NCBI RefSeq assembly: GCF_003217775.1
Contig: NZ_QJVJ01000019.1
Coordinates: forward strand, 1 to 64,000
Length of the DNA stretch: 64,000 nt
Source of the DNA: Paenibacillus flagellatus
GTDB taxonomy: Bacteria; Bacillota; Bacilli; Paenibacillales; NBRC-103111
Direction of reading: 5' to 3'
Below the pieces are notes generated by a model. That model was not told the origin of the DNA and did not search any database. It was given only the letters and a program-made list of their open reading frames with translations. The translations under genes and the position numbers were made by a program. Positions within the stretch are counted from its first letter, which is position 1. Each line of letters opens with the position of its first letter. Positions 54,695 through 63,840 of the stretch are shown here, in pieces.

Positions 54695-56143
54695 ATGTCC
54701 AAAGACAAACAATTCGTCAAAGAAATTACGCCGCAGCAGGAGGACTTCTCCCGCTGGTACATCGACGTGATCAGCAAGGCGGAGCTGATGAGCTACTCCC
54801 CGGTGCGCGGATGCGTCGTGCTCCGTCCGGACGGCTATGAAATTTGGGAGAACATTCAGCGCGAGCTGGACCGCAAGTTCAAGGAAACCGGCCACCGCAA
54901 CGCATATTTTCCTCTGTTCATTCCCGAAAGCTTTTTCCAAAAGGAGAAGGAGCATGTGGAAGGGTTCAACCCCGAGCTGCCGTGGGTAACCGAAGCGGGC
55001 GGGGAGAAGCTCGAGGAGCGCCTCGCGATCCGTCCGACGTCGGAGACGATGATCGGGCACATGTATTCGAACTGGATCAACTCGTACCGCGATTTGCCGG
55101 TATTGATCAACCAATGGGCGAACGTCGTCCGGTGGGAAAAGCGGACGCTGCCGTTTTTGCGGACGACCGAGTTTTTATGGCAGGAAGGCCATACGGCGCA
55201 CGAGGACGAAGCGGACGCGCGCAAGGAAACGATGCAGATGCTCGAGGTGTACCGCGACTTCGCCGAAAATTTCTTGGCGATTCCGGTCATTATGGGGCAG
55301 AAGACGCCTTCCGAGAAATTCGCCGGGGCGGTCGACACGTATTCGATCGAAGCGATGATGAAGGACGGCAAAGCGGTGCAGGCGGGGACGTCCCACTATT
55401 TGGGCACTAACTTTGCGCAGGCGTTTGATATAAAATATTTGGACAGGGACAATACGCAGCAATACGTACATACGACGTCCTGGGGCGTCAGCACCCGTCT
55501 CATCGGGGCGTTGATCATGGTGCACGGCGACGACCGCGGTCTCGTCCTTCCGCCGAAGGTGGCCCCGCTGCAGGCGGTCGTCATCCCGATCGGTCCGCCG
55601 AAGACGCGCGATCAAGTCGTTCCGCGCGCGGAACAAATGTTCTACGAGCTGAAAAAAGCCGGCATCCGCGTCAAGCTGGACGACAATCCGGATCAAAGCC
55701 CGGGCTGGAAGTTCAACGAGTACGAAATGCGCGGCGTCCCCGTCCGCATCGAATTCGGCCCGCGCGACATGGAGAACGGACAAGCGGTGCTCGTCTCCCG
55801 CGTAACCGGCGAGAAGCGTCCGGTCCGTCTCGACGCGATCGTCGACGAAGTGCGGAGGATGCTCGACGAAGTGCATCAGGCGATGTACGACAACGCGAAG
55901 GCGTTTATGGACAGCCACTTCAAGTCGATCGACACGATCGACGACATGAAATCGTTCCTCGACGCGCAGCGCGGCTTCGTCTTGGCCGGCTGGTGCGGAT
56001 CGGACGCCTGCGAGCGTCAAGTAAAGGAAGAAACCGGCGCCACGAGCCGGAATATGCCGTTCGAGCCGGAGGAGCGCAAGACGGTTTGTCTCGTCTGCGG
56101 ATCGAAGGCCGAGCATACGGTCGTTTACGGCAAGTCGTATTGA
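54695..56143 (+). CDS. proS: proline-tRNA ligase (archaeal/eukaryotic-like type)
   Basis: A 482-residue class II synthetase. Motif 2 region is VVRWEKRTLPFLRTTEFLWQE and motif 3 includes GDDRGLVLPPKVAP. IRPTSETMIGHMYSNWINSYRDLP is conserved. The C-terminal zinc-like region has two Cys pairs (GWCGSDACE, TVCLVCGS) and ends KSY. It lacks the large INS editing domain of the ~565-residue bacterial type; this is the shorter eukaryote-like type 3 form. ATG 54695 has AGGAGG 10 nt upstream. The open frame from 54563 is repeat DNA and not included. Confidence 0.96.
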   Translation: MSKDKQFVKEITPQQEDFSRWYIDVISKAELMSYSPVRGCVVLRPDGYEIWENIQRELDRKFKETGHRNAYFPLFIPESFFQKEKEHVEGFNPELPWVTEAGGEKLEERLAIRPTSETMIGHMYSNWINSYRDLPVLINQWANVVRWEKRTLPFLRTTEFLWQEGHTAHEDEADARKETMQMLEVYRDFAENFLAIPVIMGQKTPSEKFAGAVDTYSIEAMMKDGKAVQAGTSHYLGTNFAQAFDIKYLDRDNTQQYVHTTSWGVSTRLIGALIMVHGDDRGLVLPPKVAPLQAVVIPIGPPKTRDQVVPRAEQMFYELKKAGIRVKLDDNPDQSPGWKFNEYEMRGVPVRIEFGPRDMENGQAVLVSRVTGEKRPVRLDAIVDEVRRMLDEVHQAMYDNAKAFMDSHFKSIDTIDDMKSFLDAQRGFVLAGWCGSDACERQVKEETGATSRNMPFEPEERKTVCLVCGSKAEHTVVYGKSY

Positions 56144-56158
56144 GTCGAAGCCGATATA

Positions 56159-56219
56159 AACCCCAAGAAGGGACCGAGTAAGCTGCCCGCTTATCCTTCG
56201 CTTTTTGGGGTTGTTTTTT
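56159..56219 (+). terminator. intrinsic terminator after proS
   Basis: AACCCCAA (56159-56166) pairs with TTGGGGTT (56205-56212). Inside, GAAGG and TAAGC pair with CCTTC and GCTTA. GTTTTTTG follows. Confidence 0.9.
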
Positions 56220-56280
56220 GGCCGCGACTCTAGCAATCTATCGAATGCGCATATGAAAGAGGCAAGAGGGAGGGAACCGG

Positions 56281-59200
56281 ATGAGCTCTGCCGCGGACAA
56301 AAGGAAACGGTTCGAGCTGCTTTTGGAGCAGGCGGCCGTTCCGGGGAACGTCGTCGAGGCGTATTTTGCGGACGGTCATATCGAACGGGTCGAATGCAGC
56401 CGGAGCAACCGCGAATGGACGTTCGTCATCGCCAAATCTTCGATCGTGCCGGTCGACATTTACCGGTCGTTTTGCCAAATGGTGCGGGACAAATTCGCGC
56501 ACATCGCCGCCATTCGTTTCGTCGTGCAATACGCCGACTCGGTATCCGACGAGGAGCTGGTCGGCGCCTATTGGAGCTTGTTCATCGACTGGGTGCAGCG
56601 GGAGGCGGCGTCCGTCAACGGATGGATGAGCAAGGCGAAATACGAAGTCGCGGGCGGCGTCGTTACGCTGCTCATGCTCGACGCGATCGGGCTCGAGATG
56701 GCCCGCAAGCGGAGCGTCGACGGCTGGATCCAGAAATTTTTCGAGGAAAACTTCGGCCGGCGGTACAATGTGCGGATGGCGGTCAGCGAGACGAGCAGCG
56801 AGGAGTTCGAACGGTTCGCCCAGCGCGTCGTCGAGGAGGAGCGTCACGTCATTCAGGAGATCATGACGTCGACCGAGACGGAGCCGGAGCTGCCGGAGGT
56901 GGCCGACGGCGATTTGAAGCTCGCGATCGGCTATGAGATCAAGGACCCGCCCGTCCCGCTGAAGGACGTGCTGGAGGAAGAGAAGAAGGTGACCGTGCAA
57001 GGTCTCATCTTCGGTCTGGACAAGAAGGAGCTGCGCAACGGCAACACGCTCTTCGAATTCAAGCTGACCGACTTCTCCGACTCGCTCATGCTGAAGGTGT
57101 TCGCGCGCAACAAGGAAGATTTGAAGGTGCTGAACCTGCTCGCCGACGGCAAATGGATTCGCGCGCGGGGCAAAGTCGAGTACGACCGGTTCATGATGAC
57201 GCCCGAGCTCGTCATGATCCCGAACGACTTGATCGAGGTCGTCGCCCCGCCGGAGCGCAAAGACGATGCCGAGGAGAAGCGGGTCGAGCTTCACCTGCAT
57301 TCGACGCTCAGCACGATGGACGCCGTCACCCCGATCGACCAATATATCAAGACGGCGGCGAAATGGGGCCACAAGGCGATCGCCATTACGGATCACGGCA
57401 ACGTTCAGGCGTTTCCGGAGGCGAACAAGGCGGCGAAAAAGCACGGCATCAAAATCATATACGGCATGGAAGCGAACGTCGTCGACGACGCGGTGCCGGT
57501 CGTCGTCAATCCGACCGACGTCCCGCTTACGGAAGCGACTTACGTCGTATTCGATATCGAGACGACGGGCTTCTCCGTCATCAACAATAAAATTATCGAA
57601 ATCGCCGGCGTCAAAATGCAGGACGGCAAAGTGATCGACCAGTTCGAAACGTTCGTCAATCCGCACGAAAAAATTCCGTACCATATCAGTCAGCTGACGC
57701 ACATTACCGACGATATGGTCGTCGGTGCGCCGGAGCTGGCGGACGTGCTGCCCAAGTTCGTCGAGTTTATCGGCGACGCCGTCCTCGTGGCGCACAACGC
57801 CCGGTTCGACATCGGCTTCATTCAGGAATCGTGCAAGCGCCACGGGCTGCCGGCGCTGCCGAATCCGGTGCTGGACACGCTGGAGCTGGCGCGGATTCAA
57901 TATCCGACGCTCAAAAACCACCGGTTGAACACGTTGGCCGAAAAGTTCAAGGTCGGCCTCGACAACCATCACCGCGCGGTTGACGACTCGGCGGCGCTCG
58001 GACAGGTGCTTTACCATATGCTGAAGGATGCGGCCGAGCGGGGCAGGACGACGCTCGCGCAGCTGAACGACGACATGGGCAAAGACTTGTCCAAGGCGCG
58101 CCCGTTCCACTGCTGTCTGTATGCGCGCAATTTGACGGGCAAGAAAAACTTGTACAAGCTCGTCACGCTGTCGCATACCGAATATTTCAACCGGGTGCCG
58201 TGCATTCCGCGCAGCAAGCTGATCGAGCACCGCGAAGGGCTGCTCATCTCGTCCGGATGCGAAAAAGGCGAGTTTTACGATGCGGTGCTGAACAAGTCGA
58301 TGGAGGAAGCGGAGCAGGTCGCCGATTTTTACGACGTGCTCGAGGTGCAGCCGATCGGGGTCAACATGCATCTCGTCGACAAATCGATCGTCGGCAGCCG
58401 CCTCGAGCTGGAGGAAGCGAACCGCCGCATCGTGCAAATCGCCGAAAAGCAGGGCAAATGGGTCGTGGCGACAGGCAACGTGCATTACTTGCACCCCCGG
58501 GAAAAAATTCACCGCGACATTACGATCCACGGCATTACCGGCTTCAGCCCGCTGAAGGAGATGAAGAAGCCGGACGTCCATTTCCGCACGACGCGCGAAA
58601 TGCTGGACGAGTTCGCCCATCTCGGCCCGGACAAGGCGTACGAGGTCGTCGTCACGAATACGAACCTGTTTGCCGATCTGATCGAGCAATTCGACCTGTT
58701 CCCGAAGCAGCTGTTCACGCCGATTATCGAGGGGTCGGAAGAAGAAATCCGCACGAAATGCTACAATACCGCGAAGGAGCTGTACGGCGATCCGGTGCCT
58801 GAGGTCGTCGTGGCGCGGCTGGAGAAGGAGCTCGTGCCGATTATCAACTACGGGTTCTCGGCCAACTACCTCATCTCCGAGCGTCTCGTGAAAAAGTCGA
58901 ACGCCGACGGCTACTTGGTCGGCTCGCGGGGCTCCGTCGGCTCGTCCGTCGTGGCGACGTTTCTCGGCATATCGGAGGTCAACCCGCTGCCGCCGCACTA
59001 CATGTGCCGTTCGTGCAAGCACAGCGAATGGTTTCTCGACGGCAGCATCCCGAGCGGCTTCGACCTGCCGGACAAAGATTGTCCGAAGTGCGGCGCGAAG
59101 ATGAAGGGCGAAGGCCAGGACATTCCGTTCGAAACGTTTCTCGGCTTCAAGGGCGACAAAGTTCCCGATATCGACTTGAACTTCTCCGGGGAGTACCAGC

Positions 59201-60591
59201 CCGAGGCGCATAACTATACGAAGGTGCTGTTCGGCGAAAAAAGCGTGTTCCGCGCCGGTACGATCGGTACGGTAGCGGAGAAGACGGCGTTCGGCTACGT
59301 GAAAAAATACGAGGAAGACAACGGGAAAAAGTGGCGCACGGCGGAAGTGCTCCGGCTCGCCCAAGGGTGCACCGGCGTCAAACGAAGCACCGGCCAGCAT
59401 CCCGGCGGCATCGTCGTCGTCCCCGACTACATCGAGGTCGAGGACGTCACGCCCGTCCAATATCCGGCCGACGATACGAAGGCGGAATGGAAGACGACCC
59501 ACTTCGACTACCACGCCTTCGAGGAGAACTTGCTCAAGCTCGATATTCTCGGACACGACGATCCGACGATGATGCGGATGCTTCAGGATTTGACCGGCGT
59601 CGATCCGACGACGATTCCGATGAACGATCCGAAGGTGATGAGCCTGTTCAACTCGACGGATGCGCTCGGCGTCACGCCGGAGCAGATCCGATCCCCGGTC
59701 GCCACGTACGGCGTTCCCGAGATGGGGACGAAATTCGTCCGGCAAATGCTTCAGGAGACGCAGCCGTCGTCGTTCGCCGACTTGCTGCAAATTTCCGGCT
59801 TGTCGCACGGTACGGGCGTCTGGCTCGGCAACGCGCAGGAGCTGATCAAGAACGGCACGTGCAACATCAAAACCGTTATCGGCTGCCGCGACGACATCAT
59901 GCTGTACTTGATCTACAAAGCCGGTCTCGACGCCGGACTCGCGTTCAAAATTACGGAAAGCGTGCGGAAAGGACGCGGGCTGACCGACGAGTGGATCGAA
60001 GAGATGAAAAACCATAAAGTGCCGAAATGGTACATCGACTCGTGTCTCAAAATCGAGTACATGTTCCCGAAGGCGCACGCCGCCGCGTACGTCATCTCGG
60101 CCGTTCGTACGGCTTACTTCAAGCTGTATCACCCGATCGCGTTTTACGCGACGTACTTTTCGGTGCGGGCGTCCGAAGACTTCGACATCGAGCTGTGCTG
60201 TCAAGGCTATGACGCGATCAAGGCGAAGCTGATCGAAATCGAGGAGAAAGGGTTCCAGGCGTCGCCGAAAGAAAAGGCGATGGTGTCGGTGCTCGAGATG
60301 GCGATCGAAATGACGGCGCGCGGCTTCTCGTTCAAAGGGATCGACTTGTACCGTTCGGATGCGACCCGGTTCAAAATCGACGGCGATTCGCTGATCCCGC
60401 CGTTCTCGGCGATCCAGGGCGTCGGGGAAAACGCCGCGCGCAACATCGCGGCCGCCTGCGAGGAAGGCCAGTTCCTCTCGATCGAGGATTTCCAGACGAA
60501 GGCGAAGGCGTCGAAGACGATCGTCGAAATTTTGAACGGCATGGGCTGCTTCCGCGGCTTGCCCGAATCGAACCAATTGTCGTTGTTCTGA
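56281..60591 (+). CDS. polC: DNA polymerase III PolC-type, alpha subunit
   Basis: A 1436-residue Gram-positive replicative polymerase. Order: N-terminal domain; OB fold about residues 235-325 (VTVQGLIFGLDKKELRNGNT); PHP domain beginning VELHLHSTLSTMDA (His338/His340); inserted DEDD 3'-5' exonuclease (YVVFDIETTGFSVI, Asp425); a zinc finger from Cys909 (CRSCKHSEW, CPKCGAK); and the palm catalytic VPDIDLNFSGEY (Asp963, Asp965). GAGGGAGGG precedes ATG 56281. Confidence 0.98.
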   Translation: MSSAADKRKRFELLLEQAAVPGNVVEAYFADGHIERVECSRSNREWTFVIAKSSIVPVDIYRSFCQMVRDKFAHIAAIRFVVQYADSVSDEELVGAYWSLFIDWVQREAASVNGWMSKAKYEVAGGVVTLLMLDAIGLEMARKRSVDGWIQKFFEENFGRRYNVRMAVSETSSEEFERFAQRVVEEERHVIQEIMTSTETEPELPEVADGDLKLAIGYEIKDPPVPLKDVLEEEKKVTVQGLIFGLDKKELRNGNTLFEFKLTDFSDSLMLKVFARNKEDLKVLNLLADGKWIRARGKVEYDRFMMTPELVMIPNDLIEVVAPPERKDDAEEKRVELHLHSTLSTMDAVTPIDQYIKTAAKWGHKAIAITDHGNVQAFPEANKAAKKHGIKIIYGMEANVVDDAVPVVVNPTDVPLTEATYVVFDIETTGFSVINNKIIEIAGVKMQDGKVIDQFETFVNPHEKIPYHISQLTHITDDMVVGAPELADVLPKFVEFIGDAVLVAHNARFDIGFIQESCKRHGLPALPNPVLDTLELARIQYPTLKNHRLNTLAEKFKVGLDNHHRAVDDSAALGQVLYHMLKDAAERGRTTLAQLNDDMGKDLSKARPFHCCLYARNLTGKKNLYKLVTLSHTEYFNRVPCIPRSKLIEHREGLLISSGCEKGEFYDAVLNKSMEEAEQVADFYDVLEVQPIGVNMHLVDKSIVGSRLELEEANRRIVQIAEKQGKWVVATGNVHYLHPREKIHRDITIHGITGFSPLKEMKKPDVHFRTTREMLDEFAHLGPDKAYEVVVTNTNLFADLIEQFDLFPKQLFTPIIEGSEEEIRTKCYNTAKELYGDPVPEVVVARLEKELVPIINYGFSANYLISERLVKKSNADGYLVGSRGSVGSSVVATFLGISEVNPLPPHYMCRSCKHSEWFLDGSIPSGFDLPDKDCPKCGAKMKGEGQDIPFETFLGFKGDKVPDIDLNFSGEYQPEAHNYTKVLFGEKSVFRAGTIGTVAEKTAFGYVKKYEEDNGKKWRTAEVLRLAQGCTGVKRSTGQHPGGIVVVPDYIEVEDVTPVQYPADDTKAEWKTTHFDYHAFEENLLKLDILGHDDPTMMRMLQDLTGVDPTTIPMNDPKVMSLFNSTDALGVTPEQIRSPVATYGVPEMGTKFVRQMLQETQPSSFADLLQISGLSHGTGVWLGNAQELIKNGTCNIKTVIGCRDDIMLYLIYKAGLDAGLAFKITESVRKGRGLTDEWIEEMKNHKVPKWYIDSCLKIEYMFPKAHAAAYVISAVRTAYFKLYHPIAFYATYFSVRASEDFDIELCCQGYDAIKAKLIEIEEKGFQASPKEKAMVSVLEMAIEMTARGFSFKGIDLYRSDATRFKIDGDSLIPPFSAIQGVGENAARNIAAACEEGQFLSIEDFQTKAKASKTIVEILNGMGCFRGLPESNQLSLF

Positions 60592-60615
60592 TACGGATCA
60601 TCGCTTTATACAGCA

Positions 60616-60650
60616 TAAGACGGCTTCCCGACGGGAGCCGTCTTTTTCGA
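60616..60650 (+). terminator. intrinsic terminator after polC
   Basis: AAGACGGCT-T-CCC pairs with GGGAGCCGTCTT, with one bulged T, loop GAC, and TTTTTCG after it. Confidence 0.85.
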
Positions 60651-60736
60651 CGCCGGGATATGCATGGGGCGCGCGTTCGACGGGAAAGCTGAGAAAAATG
60701 CCCAGCTTTCGCAATTCCGACTCGGAGGGATTCGGT

Positions 60737-61225
60737 TTGACCGTCGAACGTTTTGTCCTAACGGCGTTATGGGTGATAAGCTTATCCGTTTGTCCGGCCA
60801 TCCCGAAGCGAAAAAGACGGGAGGCATGGATCGCGCTGTTGGCCTGCCAGGCGATGACCTGGGTCAGCACCATGCTGCACGTCTGGTTCGGCCTGCTCAA
60901 GTTTCCGGTAAGGGAATTTCCGAAAGCGACCGACCTGAACTTTACGACCGAATTTTTTTTCTACCCGTTCTTATGCGCTCTTTACGTCATTAGCGAGCCG
61001 AAAGGCTCGGGCTGGGTACGGTTCGGGCATTTGGCGGTATGGCTCACCGTCGTCTCCGTCATCGATCAGGCGATCGTTTCGTTCACCGACTTGATCCGGT
61101 ATGAGCACTACGCCTGGTATTGGACATGGATCACGTTCGGCCTCTTGTTCGCGGTGACGAACGCCTACGTCCGGATGTTCTTTCGGCCGGCCGCCCTTCA
61201 ATCGGAGAGGAGGAGTCCTCCGTGA
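60737..61225 (+). CDS. integral membrane protein, CBO0543-like, copy 1
   Basis: A 162-residue protein with about five membrane segments. Conserved with the next gene: REF near residue 60, FTTEFFFYPFLCALY, PKGSGWVRF and YAWYWTWITFG. TTG 60737 is chosen because GGAGGG precedes it and it then starts like copy 2 (MTVERF versus MSVDWY). ATG 60698 would add 13 residues. I recall this pattern from the CBO0543 family of unknown function. Its stop overlaps the start of copy 2. Confidence 0.78.
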   Translation: MTVERFVLTALWVISLSVCPAIPKRKRREAWIALLACQAMTWVSTMLHVWFGLLKFPVREFPKATDLNFTTEFFFYPFLCALYVISEPKGSGWVRFGHLAVWLTVVSVIDQAIVSFTDLIRYEHYAWYWTWITFGLLFAVTNAYVRMFFRPAALQSERRSPP

Positions 61226-61749
61226 GCGTCGACTGGTACATTTTGATCGGCGTCTGGGCGGCGGGAGCGGCCATGCTCGTGTTTTTCGTGCCGAAGGAAC
61301 GGTCGCGCGTCGCGCAAGTCGCCTTTTTGATCAAGCAGCTGATTACGTGGGTGATCGGACTTGTCGTCGTCGAGATCGGCTTGCTCGAATACCCGACCCG
61401 CGAATTCGCCTCCATTAACCGGACGAGCTTTACGTTCGAATTTTTTGCCTACCCGGCGGTTTGCGCCTTATTCAACGCCAGATACCCGACGGGGAGCGGG
61501 TGGGTGAAGCAGCTGTCCTATTTTTCCGCCTACTGCTCCGTCATGACCGTGACGGAAGTTTTGATAGAAGCCAATACGAGATTGATCCGATACGACGAGT
61601 GGTCGTGGTATTGGACTTGGATTTCGCTGTTCTTGACGTTTATGGGCTCCCGGCTGTTCTGCGTCTGGTTTTTCCGATCGTACGCCGCACCCGGGAAACC
61701 TAGTGGGGGCAAGGAAAAGAACGCCGGAAACGGAGCTGAAGATGGTTGA
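61222..61749 (+). CDS. integral membrane protein, CBO0543-like, copy 2
   Basis: A 175-residue paralogue of the preceding gene, with the same layout: TREFASINRTSFTFEFFAYP, YPTGSGWVKQ and WSWYWTWISLF. It has a longer Lys/Gly-rich C-terminal tail. GTG 61222 with AGGAGGA upstream is chosen; the start overlaps the previous stop (GTGA). The overlap means the pair is translationally coupled and may form a heteromer. The rimP promoter begins at the end of this gene. Confidence 0.82.
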   Translation: MSVDWYILIGVWAAGAAMLVFFVPKERSRVAQVAFLIKQLITWVIGLVVVEIGLLEYPTREFASINRTSFTFEFFAYPAVCALFNARYPTGSGWVKQLSYFSAYCSVMTVTEVLIEANTRLIRYDEWSWYWTWISLFLTFMGSRLFCVWFFRSYAAPGKPSGGKEKNAGNGAEDG

Positions 61750-61774
61750 AAGGAAACAACTGTTATGGTATAAT
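61746..61774 (+). promoter_or_regulatory. strong sigma-A promoter for rimP-nusA
   Basis: TTGAAA (61746-61751), exactly 17 bp, TATAAT (61769-61774). This near-consensus promoter overlaps the last codons of the preceding gene and gives a leader of about 110 nt. Confidence 0.85.
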
Positions 61775-61817
61775 CATTTTTGGCAATAATGAGGATGGAT
61801 AGAACGTTGCGACTGGA

Positions 61818-61845
61818 GAGTGGGGAAACCCACTCTTTACGTTTT
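61818..61845 (+). promoter_or_regulatory. hairpin in the rimP leader
   Basis: GAGTGGG (61818-61824) pairs with CCCACTC closed by a GAAA tetraloop, followed by TTTACGTTTTGCC. It is terminator-like but the T-run is broken. It may attenuate the rimP-nusA operon, which is known to be controlled through its leader in other bacteria. Confidence 0.45.
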
Positions 61846-61893
61846 GCCGCACATTTCGGAAGCTACCCGGCATCGTAGCGAAGGAGGTCGACC

Positions 61894-62352
61894 ATGGCTC
61901 AGCAGATCAAGACGGCCGTGGAGGAGATGCTTGCGCCCTTTTTGGAGCGGGAAGGGTTCGAGCTTGTGGATATCGAGTACGTGAAGGAGGGAAGCAATTG
62001 GTTCCTTCGCGTATTTGTAGATAAAGAAGGCGGAATCGACATCGACGATTGCGGCCGGATCAGCGAATATTTAAGCGAACGGCTGGACGAGAAAGATCCG
62101 ATTCCGACCGCTTATTTTCTGGAGGTCTCCTCGCCCGGGGCGGAGCGCCCGCTCAAGAAGCCGCAGGACTTCGTCCGCGCGGTGGGCAAGAACGTCTTCG
62201 TGACGACGTACGAACCGATCGAAGGGGCGAAAGAATTCGAAGGCAAGCTGCTCGATTACAGCGAAGAACGACTCGTCGTTCAAGCTGGCAAAAAAACGAC
62301 GGAAATTCCGGCCGGCAAAGTCGCCAGCGCGCGACTCGCGATTTTGTTTTAG
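61894..62352 (+). CDS. rimP: ribosome maturation factor RimP
   Basis: A 152-residue 30S assembly factor (YlxS). Motifs: EREGFELVDIEYVKEGSNWF, FVDKEGGIDIDDCGRISEYL, YFLEVSSPGAERPLK. It starts at ATG 61894 with AAGGAGGTCG. It precedes nusA, as is usual. Confidence 0.97.
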   Translation: MAQQIKTAVEEMLAPFLEREGFELVDIEYVKEGSNWFLRVFVDKEGGIDIDDCGRISEYLSERLDEKDPIPTAYFLEVSSPGAERPLKKPQDFVRAVGKNVFVTTYEPIEGAKEFEGKLLDYSEERLVVQAGKKTTEIPAGKVASARLAILF

Positions 62353-62388
62353 CCGTTTTTGATCCTTGAAAGGAGGAATCCCCAAACC

Positions 62389-63486
62389 ATGAATATGGAA
62401 TTTATCGAAGCGTTGTCGGATATCGAGCGGGAAAAGGGAATTGCGAAAGAAGTGTTGATCGACGCGATCGAAGCCGCCCTCATTTCGAGCTACAAGCGCA
62501 ACTTCAATACGGCTCAAAACGTGAGAGTGGATATTAACCGGCATACCGGACTCATTAAAGTGTACGCCCGCAAGACGGTCGTGGACGAAGTGCTCGATCC
62601 GCGCATGGAAATATCGCAGCACGCTTCGAGAGAGATCAACCCGAACTTCCAGCTCGGCGACATCGTGGAGATAGAAGTAACGCCGCGCGACTTCGGACGG
62701 ATCGCGGCGCAGACGGCGAAGCAGGTCGTCACCCAGCGCATCCGCGAGGCGGAGCGCGGACTCATTTACGACGCGTTCATCGACCGCGAGGAAGATATCG
62801 TCACCGGCACGGTGCAGCGTCAAGATTTGCGGAACATCTACCTCGACCTCGGCAAGGTGGAGGCGGTGCTGCCGCTCGGCGAGCTGATGCCCGGCGAGAA
62901 GTTCAAGCATCAGGACCGGATCAAGGCGTACATCACGAAGGTGGAGAACACGACGAAAGGGCCGCAAATCATTTTGTCGCGCACACACCCGGGTCTGTTG
63001 AAACGGCTGTTCGAGCTCGAGGTGCCGGAAATTTACGACGGCGTCGTAGAAATTCGCTCCGTCGCCCGGGAAGCGGGCTTCCGTTCGAAAATCGCCGTTC
63101 ATTCGCGCAATCCGGAAGTCGATCCGGTCGGTTCGTGCGTCGGTCCGAAAGGAACGCGGGTGCAGACGATCGTGAACGAGCTGCGCGGCGAGAAAATCGA
63201 CATCGTGCGCTGGTCCGAAAGCGTCGAGGAATACGTCGCCAACGCGCTCAGCCCGTCCAAGGTGCTCGAGGTGAACGTGTTCGAGGCCGAGAAGATGGCC
63301 CGGGTCATCGTGCCGGATTACCAGCTGTCGCTCGCGATCGGCATCAAGGGACAAAACGCGCGGCTCGCGGCCAAGCTGACCGGCTGGAAAATCGATATCA
63401 AGAGCGAGTCGCAAGCGGAGCAGGAGTTCGGACGTCCGCGGACGTCGGGCGAGGAGATGCCCCAGGACTCGATCAGCATCGACTAG
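62389..63486 (+). CDS. nusA: transcription termination/antitermination factor NusA
   Basis: A 365-residue RNA-polymerase-binding protein. The N-terminal domain is MEFIEALSDIEREKGI. An S1 domain (about residues 135-200) and two KH domains (GSCVGPKGTRVQTIVNEL; SLAIGIKGQNARLAAKLTGW) follow. It has no C-terminal AR repeats, as in Bacillus. ATG 62389 is 12 nt from AGGAGG, slightly long; ATG 62395 is possible. Confidence 0.97.
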   Translation: MNMEFIEALSDIEREKGIAKEVLIDAIEAALISSYKRNFNTAQNVRVDINRHTGLIKVYARKTVVDEVLDPRMEISQHASREINPNFQLGDIVEIEVTPRDFGRIAAQTAKQVVTQRIREAERGLIYDAFIDREEDIVTGTVQRQDLRNIYLDLGKVEAVLPLGELMPGEKFKHQDRIKAYITKVENTTKGPQIILSRTHPGLLKRLFELEVPEIYDGVVEIRSVAREAGFRSKIAVHSRNPEVDPVGSCVGPKGTRVQTIVNELRGEKIDIVRWSESVEEYVANALSPSKVLEVNVFEAEKMARVIVPDYQLSLAIGIKGQNARLAAKLTGWKIDIKSESQAEQEFGRPRTSGEEMPQDSISID

Positions 63487-63519
63487 CCCTTAACAATACT
63501 GGTTTCGGGTGGGATCGTC

Positions 63520-63840
63520 GTGAAGGTTAGGAAAGTACCGCAGCGAAAATGCATCGTCTGTCAAAAGACGTTATCCAAACGGGAGATGCTGCGCATCGTC
63601 CGCACGCCGGAAGGCGAAGTCGAGCTCGACTTGACCGGCAAGAAGAACGGGCGCGGCGCTTATATATGCGGGGATGCGGAAGCGTTCAAAAAGGCGAGAA
63701 AGACGAAAGCGTTCGAGCGTGCGCTTAAAGTGAACTTGTCGCCCGAGCAATACGATCGGCTGGAGGAGCAATTCGCAGCCGTTCGAGACAAATTCCAATC
63801 GGTCAGCTGCGGAAAGCCCGATGAACCAGCAGCCGAATAA
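63520..63840 (+). CDS. ylxR: YlxR/RnpM family RNA-binding protein
   Basis: A 106-residue protein. The motif PQRKCIVCQKTLSKREMLRI with two Cys opens the family, followed by GRGAYIC. YlxR (RnpM) is reported to bind RNase P RNA. It starts at GTG 63520, 33 bp after nusA, and overlaps ylxQ by 20 bp. Confidence 0.94.
   Translation: MKVRKVPQRKCIVCQKTLSKREMLRIVRTPEGEVELDLTGKKNGRGAYICGDAEAFKKARKTKAFERALKVNLSPEQYDRLEEQFAAVRDKFQSVSCGKPDEPAAE

Noticed and set aside
56230-60576. 1448-codon open frame on the minus strand
   Set aside because: It is the antisense shadow of polC; Arg/His/Asp-rich translation with no domain motifs. High GC with biased third codon positions creates it.
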